Assembly: GCA_937917025.1 (NCBI GenBank)
Contig: CALFSF010000015.1
Coordinates: 1 to 12,253, forward strand
Direction of reading: 5' to 3'
Length of the DNA stretch: 12,253 nt
DNA from: an uncultured Paraburkholderia sp.
GTDB lineage: Bacteria; Pseudomonadota; Gammaproteobacteria; Burkholderiales; Burkholderiaceae
Position numbers and translations under genes: made by a program. Positions 6,536 to 12,253 of this stretch are shown here, in pieces. Below the pieces are notes generated by a model, which made no database searches, was not told where the DNA came from, and saw only the letters and a program-made list of their open reading frames with translations. The first letter of the stretch is position 1. Each line of letters starts with the position of its first letter.

Positions 6536-7528
6536 ATGAAAAAAGCTTTGATGTGTCTTGCTGCGATCGGAGGGCTCGCGATGTCTGCTTCCCCCGCCTT
6601 CGCAGCCGATAAGACCCTGGCGCTGGTGGTGAAGGGTCTCGACAACCCCTACTTCGACCTGATGCACCAGGGATGCGAGCGGGCGAACAAGGAACTTCAT
6701 AAGGAAGGCTACACCTGCTACTACACCGGCCCCGCAACGGCCGCGGACGAAAGCGCCGAAGTGCAGATCATCGACGACCTTCTGACCAAGGGCGTGGCGG
6801 GCATGGCGATCTCGCCCGCGAACGCACCGGCCGTGGCCGAAGAGCTGCGCCGCCGCAATGTGAAGATCCCGGTCATCACCGCGGATGCCGATCTGTTGCC
6901 GAAGGACGCGTCGCTGCGCAAGAGCTACGTCGGCACCGATAATTACGAACTGGGCGTCAAGCTCGGCGAGCAGCTGAAGCTGCTGATGCCGAAGGGCGGC
7001 AATATCTGCCTCGTGATGGGCAATCCCGCGGCCGAGAACATCAACCAGCGCGCCCAGGGCACGCGCGACGCACTCTCCGGCAAGAAAGGCGTCACGAAGC
7101 TCGCGGGCGAAAACGGCTGGCATGAGATCGGCGCCTGCCCGCTCTACGTGAACGACGACGCAGCCAGGGCGAACCAGATGATGCAGGACACGCTGACCGC
7201 CAACGCCACCGGTCTCGATGCCTTCGTGCTCGAGGGCGGCTGGCCGCTCTTTGCTCCGCAGGCCTATTCGCAGGTGGTCGCGCCGATCATGGACAAAATC
7301 CAGAGCGGCAAGTTCGTGATCGTCTCGGCCGATACGCTCGGACCGGAACTGCAGGCCCTCAAGGACCACAAGGTCAATGTTCTCGTCGGCCAGCGTCCGG
7401 AGGAAATGGGCTATCAGGCCGCGATGGTCATGCGTGATCTCGCAGAAGGAAAGACGGTGAAGCCGCTCATCCACACCGGCCTTGACACCTGCACGTGGAA
7501 GAACGCCGACACCTGTCTCAAGCATTGA
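6536..7528 (+). CDS. CUT2-type periplasmic sugar-binding protein with six cysteines
   Basis: A 330-residue protein of the periplasmic-binding-protein 4 (RbsB-like) family. Residues 1-23 are a signal peptide (MKKALM..., cleavage after AFA). The mature part starts ADKTLALVVKGLDNPYFDLM, the usual first strand and ligand-loop of ribose-type binding proteins, and continues with DDLLTKGVAGMAISPANA and PVITADADLL. The ATG at 6536 has GGAGG at 6526-6530; an in-frame ATG 18 bases upstream is worse, because it overlaps that site and would spoil the signal peptide. The mature protein has Cys at 47, 61, 158, 201, 319 and 327, many for this family, suggesting disulfides in the periplasm. It would deliver substrate to the permease and ATPase encoded upstream. 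Its place at the operon's end is unusual, since the binding protein is often first. The ligand is unknown; a sugar, polyol or related small molecule is likely. Confidence 0.92.
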   Translation: MKKALMCLAAIGGLAMSASPAFAADKTLALVVKGLDNPYFDLMHQGCERANKELHKEGYTCYYTGPATAADESAEVQIIDDLLTKGVAGMAISPANAPAVAEELRRRNVKIPVITADADLLPKDASLRKSYVGTDNYELGVKLGEQLKLLMPKGGNICLVMGNPAAENINQRAQGTRDALSGKKGVTKLAGENGWHEIGACPLYVNDDAARANQMMQDTLTANATGLDAFVLEGGWPLFAPQAYSQVVAPIMDKIQSGKFVIVSADTLGPELQALKDHKVNVLVGQRPEEMGYQAAMVMRDLAEGKTVKPLIHTGLDTCTWKNADTCLKH

Positions 7529-7568
7529 AGACTGAAGGCCGGCAGGATCCGTTGCAACGATGGATGCG

Positions 7569-7613
7569 GGAGCCGGCAGCCGCCTGACCGGCTCCGTCAT
7601 GCTGTTCTTTTTT
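7569..7613 (+). terminator. Probable terminator of the CUT2 operon
   Basis: GGAGCCGG (7569-7576) pairs perfectly with CCGGCTCC (7588-7595) over an 11-base loop, and six T bases follow at 7608-7613. The T-run is 12 bases from the stem, so it is not a textbook terminator, but its position 40 bases after the binding-protein stop supports the call. Confidence 0.5.
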
Positions 7614-7691
7614 GCCGGACGGGCGGCAGCACCCGTCATCGCCGAAGCGAATCACATCCCCCTTCGTATTGCGTTCGTCGAGGGCGGCGAA

Positions 7692-7700
7692 TGCTATCCT
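7692..7700 (+). promoter_or_regulatory. Extended -10 promoter of the spermidine-synthase-like gene
   Basis: TGCTATCCT is an extended -10 element (TGn before TATCCT). TTGCGT at 7669-7674 is the nearest -35-like site but is 20 bases away. A start near 7707 gives a leader of about 36 bases to the ATG at 7743, which argues against a much earlier translation start. Confidence 0.45.
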
Positions 7701-7742
7701 CTCGTTCGACCAAAAATTGCGTCTCTGGCGCGACATCCTGAC

Positions 7743-8666
7743 ATGACGAAACTGATCAAGCGTGCATCCGCCGAGGCGCGTGCTTTCCGCAACAAACAGG
7801 CTGATTCCGGGGAATCGAAGCAGAAAATGTCGCGCGCGAAGCATCGCGCGTCCGGCAGGAACCGCGACGACGACCTCGACGACGCACCGCTCATCGAAGC
7901 ACCGAGGAAGCCGCGTTTCGCGCCGGTCACGTTCTCGGAAGAGGGTGGCGTGCGCTATCTGCATTTCGGCACCGAGTGGGTGCAGGGCGCGATGCGCCTG
8001 AAAAAGCCGCATCACATCGAACTCGAATACGCGCAGCAGATGATGGCGTGGCTGCTGTTCCTCGAAACGCCGAAGCGTATCGTTCAGCTGGGTCTGGGTG
8101 CAGCGGCGCTGACCAGGTTCGCGCACCGTTTCCTGAAGCGCGCGAAGGTCGAGGCCGTCGAGCTGAACCCGGCCGTGGTGGTGGCGGCCCGCACGATGTT
8201 CGAGCTGCCGCACGACGACGCCCGCCTGACCGTACACGAAACCGACGCATGGGACTTCGTCAACGATCGTGCGAATCACGGCACGATCGGCGTGCTGCAG
8301 ATCGACGTCTACGATGCGACGGCGCGCGGTCCGGTGCTCGACAGCGTCGCGTTCTATCGCGCGGTGCGCGCGTGCCTCGCGCCGGCGGGAGTCGTCACGA
8401 TCAACCTGTTCGGCGATCATCCGAGCTTCGTGCGCAACATGAAGCGCCTGAACGAAGCGTTCGACGGCCGCGTGCTCGCGTTGCCGGAAGTGCACGACGG
8501 CAATCGCGTCGCGATTGCGTTCTCGGGTCCGGCGATCGACGTGCCGTTCGCCGCGCTGCAAAAACGCGCGAAGCTGATCGAAGACACGCTCGCGCTGCCG
8601 GCGCGCAAGTGGCTCAAGGGCTTGCAGGAATCGACGGGACAGACGTCCGGTTCGTTCTCGATCTGA
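7743..8666 (+). CDS. Spermidine-synthase-fold protein (spermine/spermidine synthase family)
   Basis: A 307-residue cytoplasmic protein. The first 50 or so residues are charged, Arg/Lys-rich and probably disordered. Then come a short beta domain (RYLHFGTEWVQGAMRL) and a Rossmann methyltransferase-like fold: motif I VQLGLGAAAL (114-123), acidic ELNP (140-143) and LQIDVYDA (186-192), where Asp188 aligns with the catalytic Asp of spermidine synthases. The Tyr-His-Glu-Met stretch that helps bind polyamine in true spermidine synthases is replaced by EYAQQM, so the activity may differ. ATG 7743 is chosen because the -10 element lies just upstream; the frame is open to 7560 but crosses the transporter terminator and promoter. 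No good Shine-Dalgarno is seen, and an internal ATG at 7827 is an alternative start. It stands alone, ending at a strong terminator. Confidence 0.85.
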   Translation: MTKLIKRASAEARAFRNKQADSGESKQKMSRAKHRASGRNRDDDLDDAPLIEAPRKPRFAPVTFSEEGGVRYLHFGTEWVQGAMRLKKPHHIELEYAQQMMAWLLFLETPKRIVQLGLGAAALTRFAHRFLKRAKVEAVELNPAVVVAARTMFELPHDDARLTVHETDAWDFVNDRANHGTIGVLQIDVYDATARGPVLDSVAFYRAVRACLAPAGVVTINLFGDHPSFVRNMKRLNEAFDGRVLALPEVHDGNRVAIAFSGPAIDVPFAALQKRAKLIEDTLALPARKWLKGLQESTGQTSGSFSI

Positions 8667-8710
8667 CGGTCCCGCGCGCTCACCGGCGCGCGCTGCCGCC
8701 GGGGCGATAT

Positions 8711-8754
8711 CGAAGGCCGCGAACGGCATGGGCCGTCGCGGCCTTCGCCGTTTT
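8711..8754 (+). terminator. Strong Rho-independent terminator after the spermidine-synthase-like gene
   Basis: CGAAGGCCGCG (8711-8721) pairs with CGCGGCCTTCG (8737-8747). Inside it, ACGGC (8723-8727) pairs with GCCGT (8732-8736), with one bulged A and an ATGG loop: 16 pairs in all. Four T bases follow at 8751-8754. It lies 45 bases after the gene's stop. Confidence 0.85.
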
Positions 8755-8911
8755 CGCCGGGCCGCGCCAGCGAACCACAATGGCGGCGGCGCGCGGCTGG
8801 AGATGCGCCGGCGCGCCGCTGCAGCATCGAACGCGACGCTGCGTCACACATCGCCGATCCGAACCCGAGCTTTTCCACTTGACAGGTGTTGCGCGCTCGG
8901 GAAGAACCCGC

Positions 8912-8939
8912 TTGACCGCATGTTCGCGGCTCCTATACT
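8912..8939 (+). promoter_or_regulatory. Sigma70-type promoter of the DUF3311-symporter operon
   Basis: TTGACC (8912-8917) and TATACT (8934-8939) with a 16-base spacer closely match the sigma70 consensus. A perfect TTGACA stands 33 bases upstream (8879-8884) but has no matching -10. The expected start is near 8946, giving a leader of about 95 bases. The 374-base gap from 8667 to 9040 otherwise holds the terminator before it, a GC-rich stretch without clear signals (8755-8878), and the structured leader after it. Confidence 0.75.
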
Positions 8940-8959
8940 CTTTCGGAGCTTTCGGGGTG

Positions 8960-9008
8960 CCCGTCGGCTATCCGCCCACGGGGGCCGGTATCCGCCGACA
9001 TGGGCGGA
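8960..9008 (+). promoter_or_regulatory. Structured leader with interleaved inverted repeats and a direct repeat
   Basis: GTCGGC (8963-8968) can pair with GCCGAC (8994-8999), and TCCGCCCA (8971-8978) with TGGGCGGA (9001-9008). The order is a-b-a'-b', so the two are alternative hairpins or an interleaved fold. CCCGT (8960-8964) can also pair with ACGGG (8978-8982). TATCCGCC occurs twice, at 8969-8976 and 8989-8996, exactly 20 bases apart. The element lies between the promoter and the start codon, so it may be an RNA switch or a binding site for a regulator. No known riboswitch class is recognised. Confidence 0.5.
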
Positions 9009-9040
9009 CTAATCAATAAAAGTAAAGAAGAGGAGACGTC

Positions 9041-9283
9041 ATGGCTCACGACGCCGACGCCAACAAGTCCAGCAAAGGCTGGTTGTGGCTGTTGCTACTT
9101 CCCTGGATCGCGATGATCTGGGTCCCGTCCTATAACAAGGTCGAACCGCAGCTGTTCGACTTCCCGTTCTTCTACTGGTACCAGTTGCTGTGGGTGCTGA
9201 TCAGCGCCGTCATCACCGCACTCGTGTACGTCAAGACCAAAACGCGCCCGACGGGCAACGGTTCGCAAGGGGACGCGCGATGA
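9041..9283 (+). CDS. DUF3311 small inner-membrane protein, symporter partner
   Basis: An 80-residue protein with two membrane segments: about residues 14-29 (WLWLLLLPWIAMIWVP) and 44-65 (FYWYQLLWVLISAVITALVY), with a basic, hydrophilic C-terminal tail. The length and the 'PFFYWYQLLWV' motif fit the DUF3311 family. Such genes are regularly found just before a sodium:solute symporter, and this one is: its TGA overlaps the next start codon (ATGA at 9280-9283). This coupling suggests that both act together in the membrane, perhaps as a small accessory subunit. AGAGGAGA about seven bases before the ATG is a strong ribosome-binding site. Its molecular role is unknown in general. Confidence 0.92.
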   Translation: MAHDADANKSSKGWLWLLLLPWIAMIWVPSYNKVEPQLFDFPFFYWYQLLWVLISAVITALVYVKTKTRPTGNGSQGDAR

Positions 9284-10830
9284 ACGCTACCGCAACCTTT
9301 GTCTTCGTCCTGTTCTTTGTCGGCGTCACGATTCTCGGTTTCGTCGCGGCCCACTGGCGCCGCGGCGACCTCGCGCATCTGGAGGAGTGGGGCCTCGGCG
9401 GCCGCCGCTTCGGCACGATCGTCACGTGGTTCCTGCTGGGCGGCGACCTGTACACGGCGTACACGTTCGTGGCCGTGCCGGCGCTCGTGTTCGGCGCTGG
9501 CGCGACGGGCTTCTTCGCGCTGCCGTACACCATCCTGATCTATCCGTTCGCGTTCGTCGTGTTCCCGAAGCTGTGGAGCATCGCGAAGCGTCATGGCTAC
9601 GTGACTTCCGCCGACTTCGTCAGCGCGCGTTACGGCAGCCGCATGCTCGCGCTGGCGATCGCCGTGACCGGTATCGTCGCGACGATGCCGTACATCGCGC
9701 TGCAACTGGTCGGTATCGAAGTGGTGATCGGCGCGCTCGGTTTCGACACGACGGGCTTCATCGGCGACCTGCCGCTCATCATCGCGTTCGCGATTCTGGC
9801 GGCGTACACGTACACCTCGGGTCTGCGTGCGCCGGCGATGATCGCGGTCGTCAAGGACGTGCTGATCTACATCACGATCATCGCGGCGATCATCGTGATT
9901 CCGCCGCAACTTGGCGGCTTCGGGCATATCTTCTCGGCCGTGCCGCCCGCCAAGCTGCTCCTGAAGGCACCGGATGTGAGCAACCTGAACGGCTACAGCG
10001 CGTACGCAACGCTCGCGGTCGGCTCGGCGCTTGCGCTCTTCCTGTATCCGCACTCGATCACGGCCGTCCTGTCGTCGAAGTCGGGTAACACGATCCGCCG
10101 CAACATGGCGATGCTGCCGGCCTATTCGCTGGTGCTCGGTCTTCTCGCGCTGCTCGGCTTCATGGCGCTCGCGGCCGGCGTGAAGGACATGCCGGAATTC
10201 GTGCCGTACTTCAAGGCGTTCGGTCCGAACTTCGCGGTGCCGGCGCTGTTCCTGCACTTCTTCCCGTCGTGGTTCGTCGGCGTCGCGTTTGCGGCGATCG
10301 GCATCGGCGCGCTGGTGCCGGCGGCGATCATGTCGATCGCGGCTGCGAACCTGTATACGCGCAACATCCACAAGGAGTTCGTGAACCGCAACATGACGCA
10401 CGAGCAGGAGACGAACGTCGCGAAGCTCGTGTCGCTGATCGTCAAGGTCGGCGCGGTGGCGTTCATTCTCGGTCTGCCGCTGACCTACGCGATCCAGTTG
10501 CAGCTGCTGGGCGGGATCTGGATCATCCAGACGCTGCCCGCGATCGTGCTCGGCCTGTACACGCGCGTGCTCGACTACCGTGGCCTGCTGACCGGCTGGG
10601 CAGTCGGCATCGTGACCGGCACGTGGATGGCGATTTCGCTGAAGCTGGCGGGCTCGATCTTCACGATTCACCTGTTTGGCCTCGCGATTCCGGGCTACGC
10701 GGCAGTGTGGTCGCTGATCGTGAACCTGGTGGTGTCGGTGGTCGTGAGCCTGCTGGTGCGCACGCTCGGCATGACGAAGGCCGAAGACCGCACGCGTCCG
10801 GAAGACTATCTGGACGTGGTCGAAAGCTGA
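9280..10830 (+). CDS. mctP: Sodium:solute symporter, monocarboxylate permease MctP-like
   Basis: A 516-residue inner-membrane transporter of the SSS family with about 13 hydrophobic segments. The N-terminus is typical: a first membrane helix (5-24), then EEWGLGGRRFGT (35-46), LLGGDLYTAYTF, and GYVTSADFVSARYGSRML in the following loop. It strongly resembles MctP, the rhizobial permease for lactate, pyruvate, alanine and related monocarboxylates, by remembered sequence, so monocarboxylate uptake is likely but the exact substrates are not proven. The start ATG at 9280 overlaps the stop of the DUF3311 gene and has GGGGA upstream; the frame is open further upstream but inside that gene. Both genes share the promoter at 8912-8939, and a strong terminator follows. 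Confidence 0.88.
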   Translation: MNATATFVFVLFFVGVTILGFVAAHWRRGDLAHLEEWGLGGRRFGTIVTWFLLGGDLYTAYTFVAVPALVFGAGATGFFALPYTILIYPFAFVVFPKLWSIAKRHGYVTSADFVSARYGSRMLALAIAVTGIVATMPYIALQLVGIEVVIGALGFDTTGFIGDLPLIIAFAILAAYTYTSGLRAPAMIAVVKDVLIYITIIAAIIVIPPQLGGFGHIFSAVPPAKLLLKAPDVSNLNGYSAYATLAVGSALALFLYPHSITAVLSSKSGNTIRRNMAMLPAYSLVLGLLALLGFMALAAGVKDMPEFVPYFKAFGPNFAVPALFLHFFPSWFVGVAFAAIGIGALVPAAIMSIAAANLYTRNIHKEFVNRNMTHEQETNVAKLVSLIVKVGAVAFILGLPLTYAIQLQLLGGIWIIQTLPAIVLGLYTRVLDYRGLLTGWAVGIVTGTWMAISLKLAGSIFTIHLFGLAIPGYAAVWSLIVNLVVSVVVSLLVRTLGMTKAEDRTRPEDYLDVVES

Positions 10831-10881
10831 TCGAAAGATATCCGGCGGCGCACCGCGCGCCTCTGGAAGTCCGCTGTACCC

Positions 10882-10913
10882 GAAACGCCCGCGACGAAAG
10901 TTGCGGGCGTTTC
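10882..10913 (+). terminator. Strong terminator hairpin after the symporter gene
   Basis: GAAACGCCCGC (10882-10892) pairs perfectly with GCGGGCGTTTC (10903-10913). GAC and GTT extend the stem to 14 pairs (one G-T) closed by a GAAA tetraloop. The 3' side ends in GTTTC followed by TGCTTCT rather than a pure T-run. Confidence 0.85.
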
Positions 10914-10989
10914 TGCTTCTGGTGCGGGATACTGGGCATTCGTTGAACGCGTCCTTCGACGCCTGCACCTGCAACCCGCCTCGATACGC

Positions 10990-12123
10990 ATGCCCACAGC
11001 CGATTCCGACCGCCTTCAAACCCGTCGTGCGCGCCCCGGTCGCGCCCGGCGCCTCTTGCGCACGATCGTCTCGCCGTACTACCGCTATCGTCACGCGAAG
11101 CTCTTTCACAGCCTGCGCGTCGGCCTGGCCATGCTGGTGTCGATTCTGGCGACGACCGGCGTCGACGTGCCGCACGGCATCTGGGCCTCGGTGACGCTGC
11201 TGGTGGTGATCGGCGGCCTGCAACACCACGGCAACATCCGCAAGAAGGCCGCCGATCGGGCGGCGGGCACGCTGCTCGGCGCATCGATCGGGCTTGTGCT
11301 GATCCTGCAGCGCGACCTGATCGGCTCGCTGCCGCTCACGTATGTGCTGATGTCGGTGGTGGCGGCGATCTGCGCGTGGTTCGCGATCGGCAAGGCGGGC
11401 TACGTCGCGCTGCTGACGGCGATCACGATGTGCATCGTCGCGGGTCACGGCGAGAATCTGATGGACGTCGGCCTCTGGCGCACGCTGAACGTGCTGGTCG
11501 GCATCGTGATCGCGCTGGCGTTTTCGTTCGCGCTGCCGCTGCATGCCACGTACTCGTGGCGCTATCTGCTGGCGGACAACCTGCGCGCCTGCGCGCGTCT
11601 CTATGCGCGCCTCGTGCGAGGCGACAGCCCGCCCTCAGCCGACGACACCCTGAAGACGTTCCTCGCGCTCAACGCGCGGCTCGTGCAGCTGCGCTCGCTG
11701 ATTCCATCGGTGGCGAAGGAAATCGACGTGCCGCAGGCCCGGCTCGAGGAAATGCAGCGCCTGCACCGGGCAGTGCTAAGCGCGCTGGAGTTGATGTCGA
11801 CGGGCACGATCGCGCATCTCGATGCCACCGGTCGTGCGGCGTTCGCGCGTGAATGCGGAATCGAGGTGGACGCCGTGCGAACCACGCTGCTCGGCATGGC
11901 GCGCGCATTGCGCTTCGCGGGCGCGACGCGTTTTCATGTGCCGCGCGCATCGACGCTCGCCACGCAGCCGGATCCGGCGCTGCTGGCGGGCCTCCCCGTG
12001 GATCTGCACGGGCCGTACTGGCTCGGGCTGCGGCTCGCGGAGCAGGTCGACAGCCTGCGTGCGCTGTTACTGGAAACCGAGGCGAACTGGAATATCGAGC
12101 AAAGCACGCGCGTCGCTGCGTGA
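10990..12123 (+). CDS. FUSC-family inner-membrane protein (putative aromatic-acid/efflux type)
   Basis: A 377-residue protein. After a basic N-terminus (residues 10-37) come about six membrane segments (roughly 40-185) with the family core GIWASVTLLVVIGGLQHHGN and RAAGTLLGASIGLVL, where the RxxGTxxGA motif is typical of FUSC/aromatic-acid-exporter-like proteins. The remaining half is a soluble, mostly helical cytoplasmic domain. Full AaeB- or YccS-type members are about 650-720 residues with two membrane halves, so this is a half-size form that may act as a dimer. Transport of aromatic acids or other toxic compounds is a family-based guess. No clear Shine-Dalgarno precedes ATG 10990, and only a weak -10-like GATACT (10928-10933) is seen, so the start is moderately sure. 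It stands alone after a terminator and converges with the next gene. Confidence 0.85.
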   Translation: MPTADSDRLQTRRARPGRARRLLRTIVSPYYRYRHAKLFHSLRVGLAMLVSILATTGVDVPHGIWASVTLLVVIGGLQHHGNIRKKAADRAAGTLLGASIGLVLILQRDLIGSLPLTYVLMSVVAAICAWFAIGKAGYVALLTAITMCIVAGHGENLMDVGLWRTLNVLVGIVIALAFSFALPLHATYSWRYLLADNLRACARLYARLVRGDSPPSADDTLKTFLALNARLVQLRSLIPSVAKEIDVPQARLEEMQRLHRAVLSALELMSTGTIAHLDATGRAAFARECGIEVDAVRTTLLGMARALRFAGATRFHVPRASTLATQPDPALLAGLPVDLHGPYWLGLRLAEQVDSLRALLLETEANWNIEQSTRVAA

Positions 12124-12169
12124 GCATGCGGGCGCGCGCACGGCATGAAGGGTGCCGGAAGCGGAGGGT

Positions 12170-12253
12170 TCAACCGCCCTGGTGGGGAACGGTCACCATC
12201 CACGGAATGCCGAATTTGTCGGCGACCATGCCAAAGCCGTTCGACCAGAACGT
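12170..12253 (-). CDS. PhnB-like VOC family protein, C-terminal 27 codons
   Basis: The minus strand is open from the right edge to a TGA at 12170-12172, coding TFWSNGFGMVADKFGIPWMV and seven more residues. This is the usual end of PhnB-like/3-demethylubiquinone-methyltransferase-like VOC proteins (pattern FW..rFG...D.FG..W). Most of the gene lies outside the window, so no function can be given. It converges with the FUSC gene, 46 bases separating the stops. Confidence 0.8.
   Translation of the reverse strand, partial: TFWSNGFGMVADKFGIPWMVTVPHQGG

Noticed and set aside
6536..6604. Lipoprotein signal in the binding protein (Cys7)
   Set aside because: Cys7 is too early and lacks a lipobox before it; an ordinary signal peptidase I site (AFA, residues 21-23) is clear.
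7560..7742. N-terminal extension of the spermidine-synthase-like gene to an ATG at 7560
   Set aside because: The extension would cross the transporter terminator hairpin with its T-run and the extended -10 at 7692-7700, and its residues do not look like a conserved domain. The ATG at 7743 fits better.
8728..9012. Plus-strand 94-codon frame in the gap before the DUF3311 gene
   Set aside because: It starts inside the terminator stem and runs over the promoter and leader repeats; Arg-rich composition and no ribosome-binding site.
10928..10933. GATACT as a promoter for the FUSC gene
   Set aside because: No -35 is found at a usable distance, and the upstream bases belong to the terminator stem, so it was not listed as a feature.
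9172..11544. Very long minus-strand frame (790 codons)
   Set aside because: It is extremely rich in Arg, His, Asp and Gln and lies antisense to the DUF3311, symporter and FUSC genes: a typical GC-rich shadow frame.
1..12253. VOC genes at both ends as evidence of a duplication or composite element
   Set aside because: The two belong to different VOC subgroups (glyoxalase-like and PhnB-like), are in opposite orientation, and share no nucleotide repeat. No transposase, integrase or terminal repeats are seen.

Overview
The window reads as a chromosomal segment of a high-GC betaproteobacterium of the Burkholderia/Paraburkholderia/Caballeronia group. The evidence is the GC-rich codon use, the AraC, CUT2-transporter, FUSC and DUF3311-symporter families, and the resemblance of the DUF3311 + MctP-like pair to the arrangement known in proteobacteria. 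The genus is inferred from family resemblance and was not tested by a search.

Left part (1-4224): the 3' end of a VOC (glyoxalase-fold) gene. It is followed by a citrate-synthase-like enzyme with a MerR-type helix-turn-helix at its N-terminus. Convergent to that lies an AraC-family regulator on the minus strand. Divergent from the regulator is a DUF1479 (YbiU-like) putative 2-oxoglutarate/Fe(II)-type oxygenase. The regulator and oxygenase share a 95-base divergent promoter region, so the regulator probably controls the oxygenase.

Middle part (4225-7613): a CUT2 (ribose/fructose-type) ABC importer in the order single-domain ATPase, permease, periplasmic binding protein. A good sigma70-type promoter (4418-4445) precedes the ATPase. 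The gaps hold unexplained structure: overlapping inverted repeats and an 18-codon reading frame before the ATPase, and a 38-codon reading frame with an excellent ribosome-binding site plus a palindrome and a hairpin between permease and binding protein. The binding protein carries six cysteines after its signal peptide. A hairpin with a delayed T-run closes the operon.

Right part (7614-12253): more housekeeping-like genes. These are a spermidine-synthase-fold protein ending at a strong terminator; a strong promoter with a structured leader ahead of a DUF3311 small membrane protein that overlaps (ATGA) an MctP-like sodium:solute symporter; another strong terminator; a FUSC-family membrane protein; and, converging from the right edge, the last 27 codons of a PhnB-like VOC protein.

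No complete new system can be proven from sequence alone. The best leads are the AraC-DUF1479-CUT2 neighbourhood (possible uptake and oxidation of one unknown compound), the structured leader of the DUF3311/MctP pair, the cysteine-rich binding protein, and the small reading frames in the transporter operon. No RNA genes, CRISPR arrays or insertion sequences were seen.
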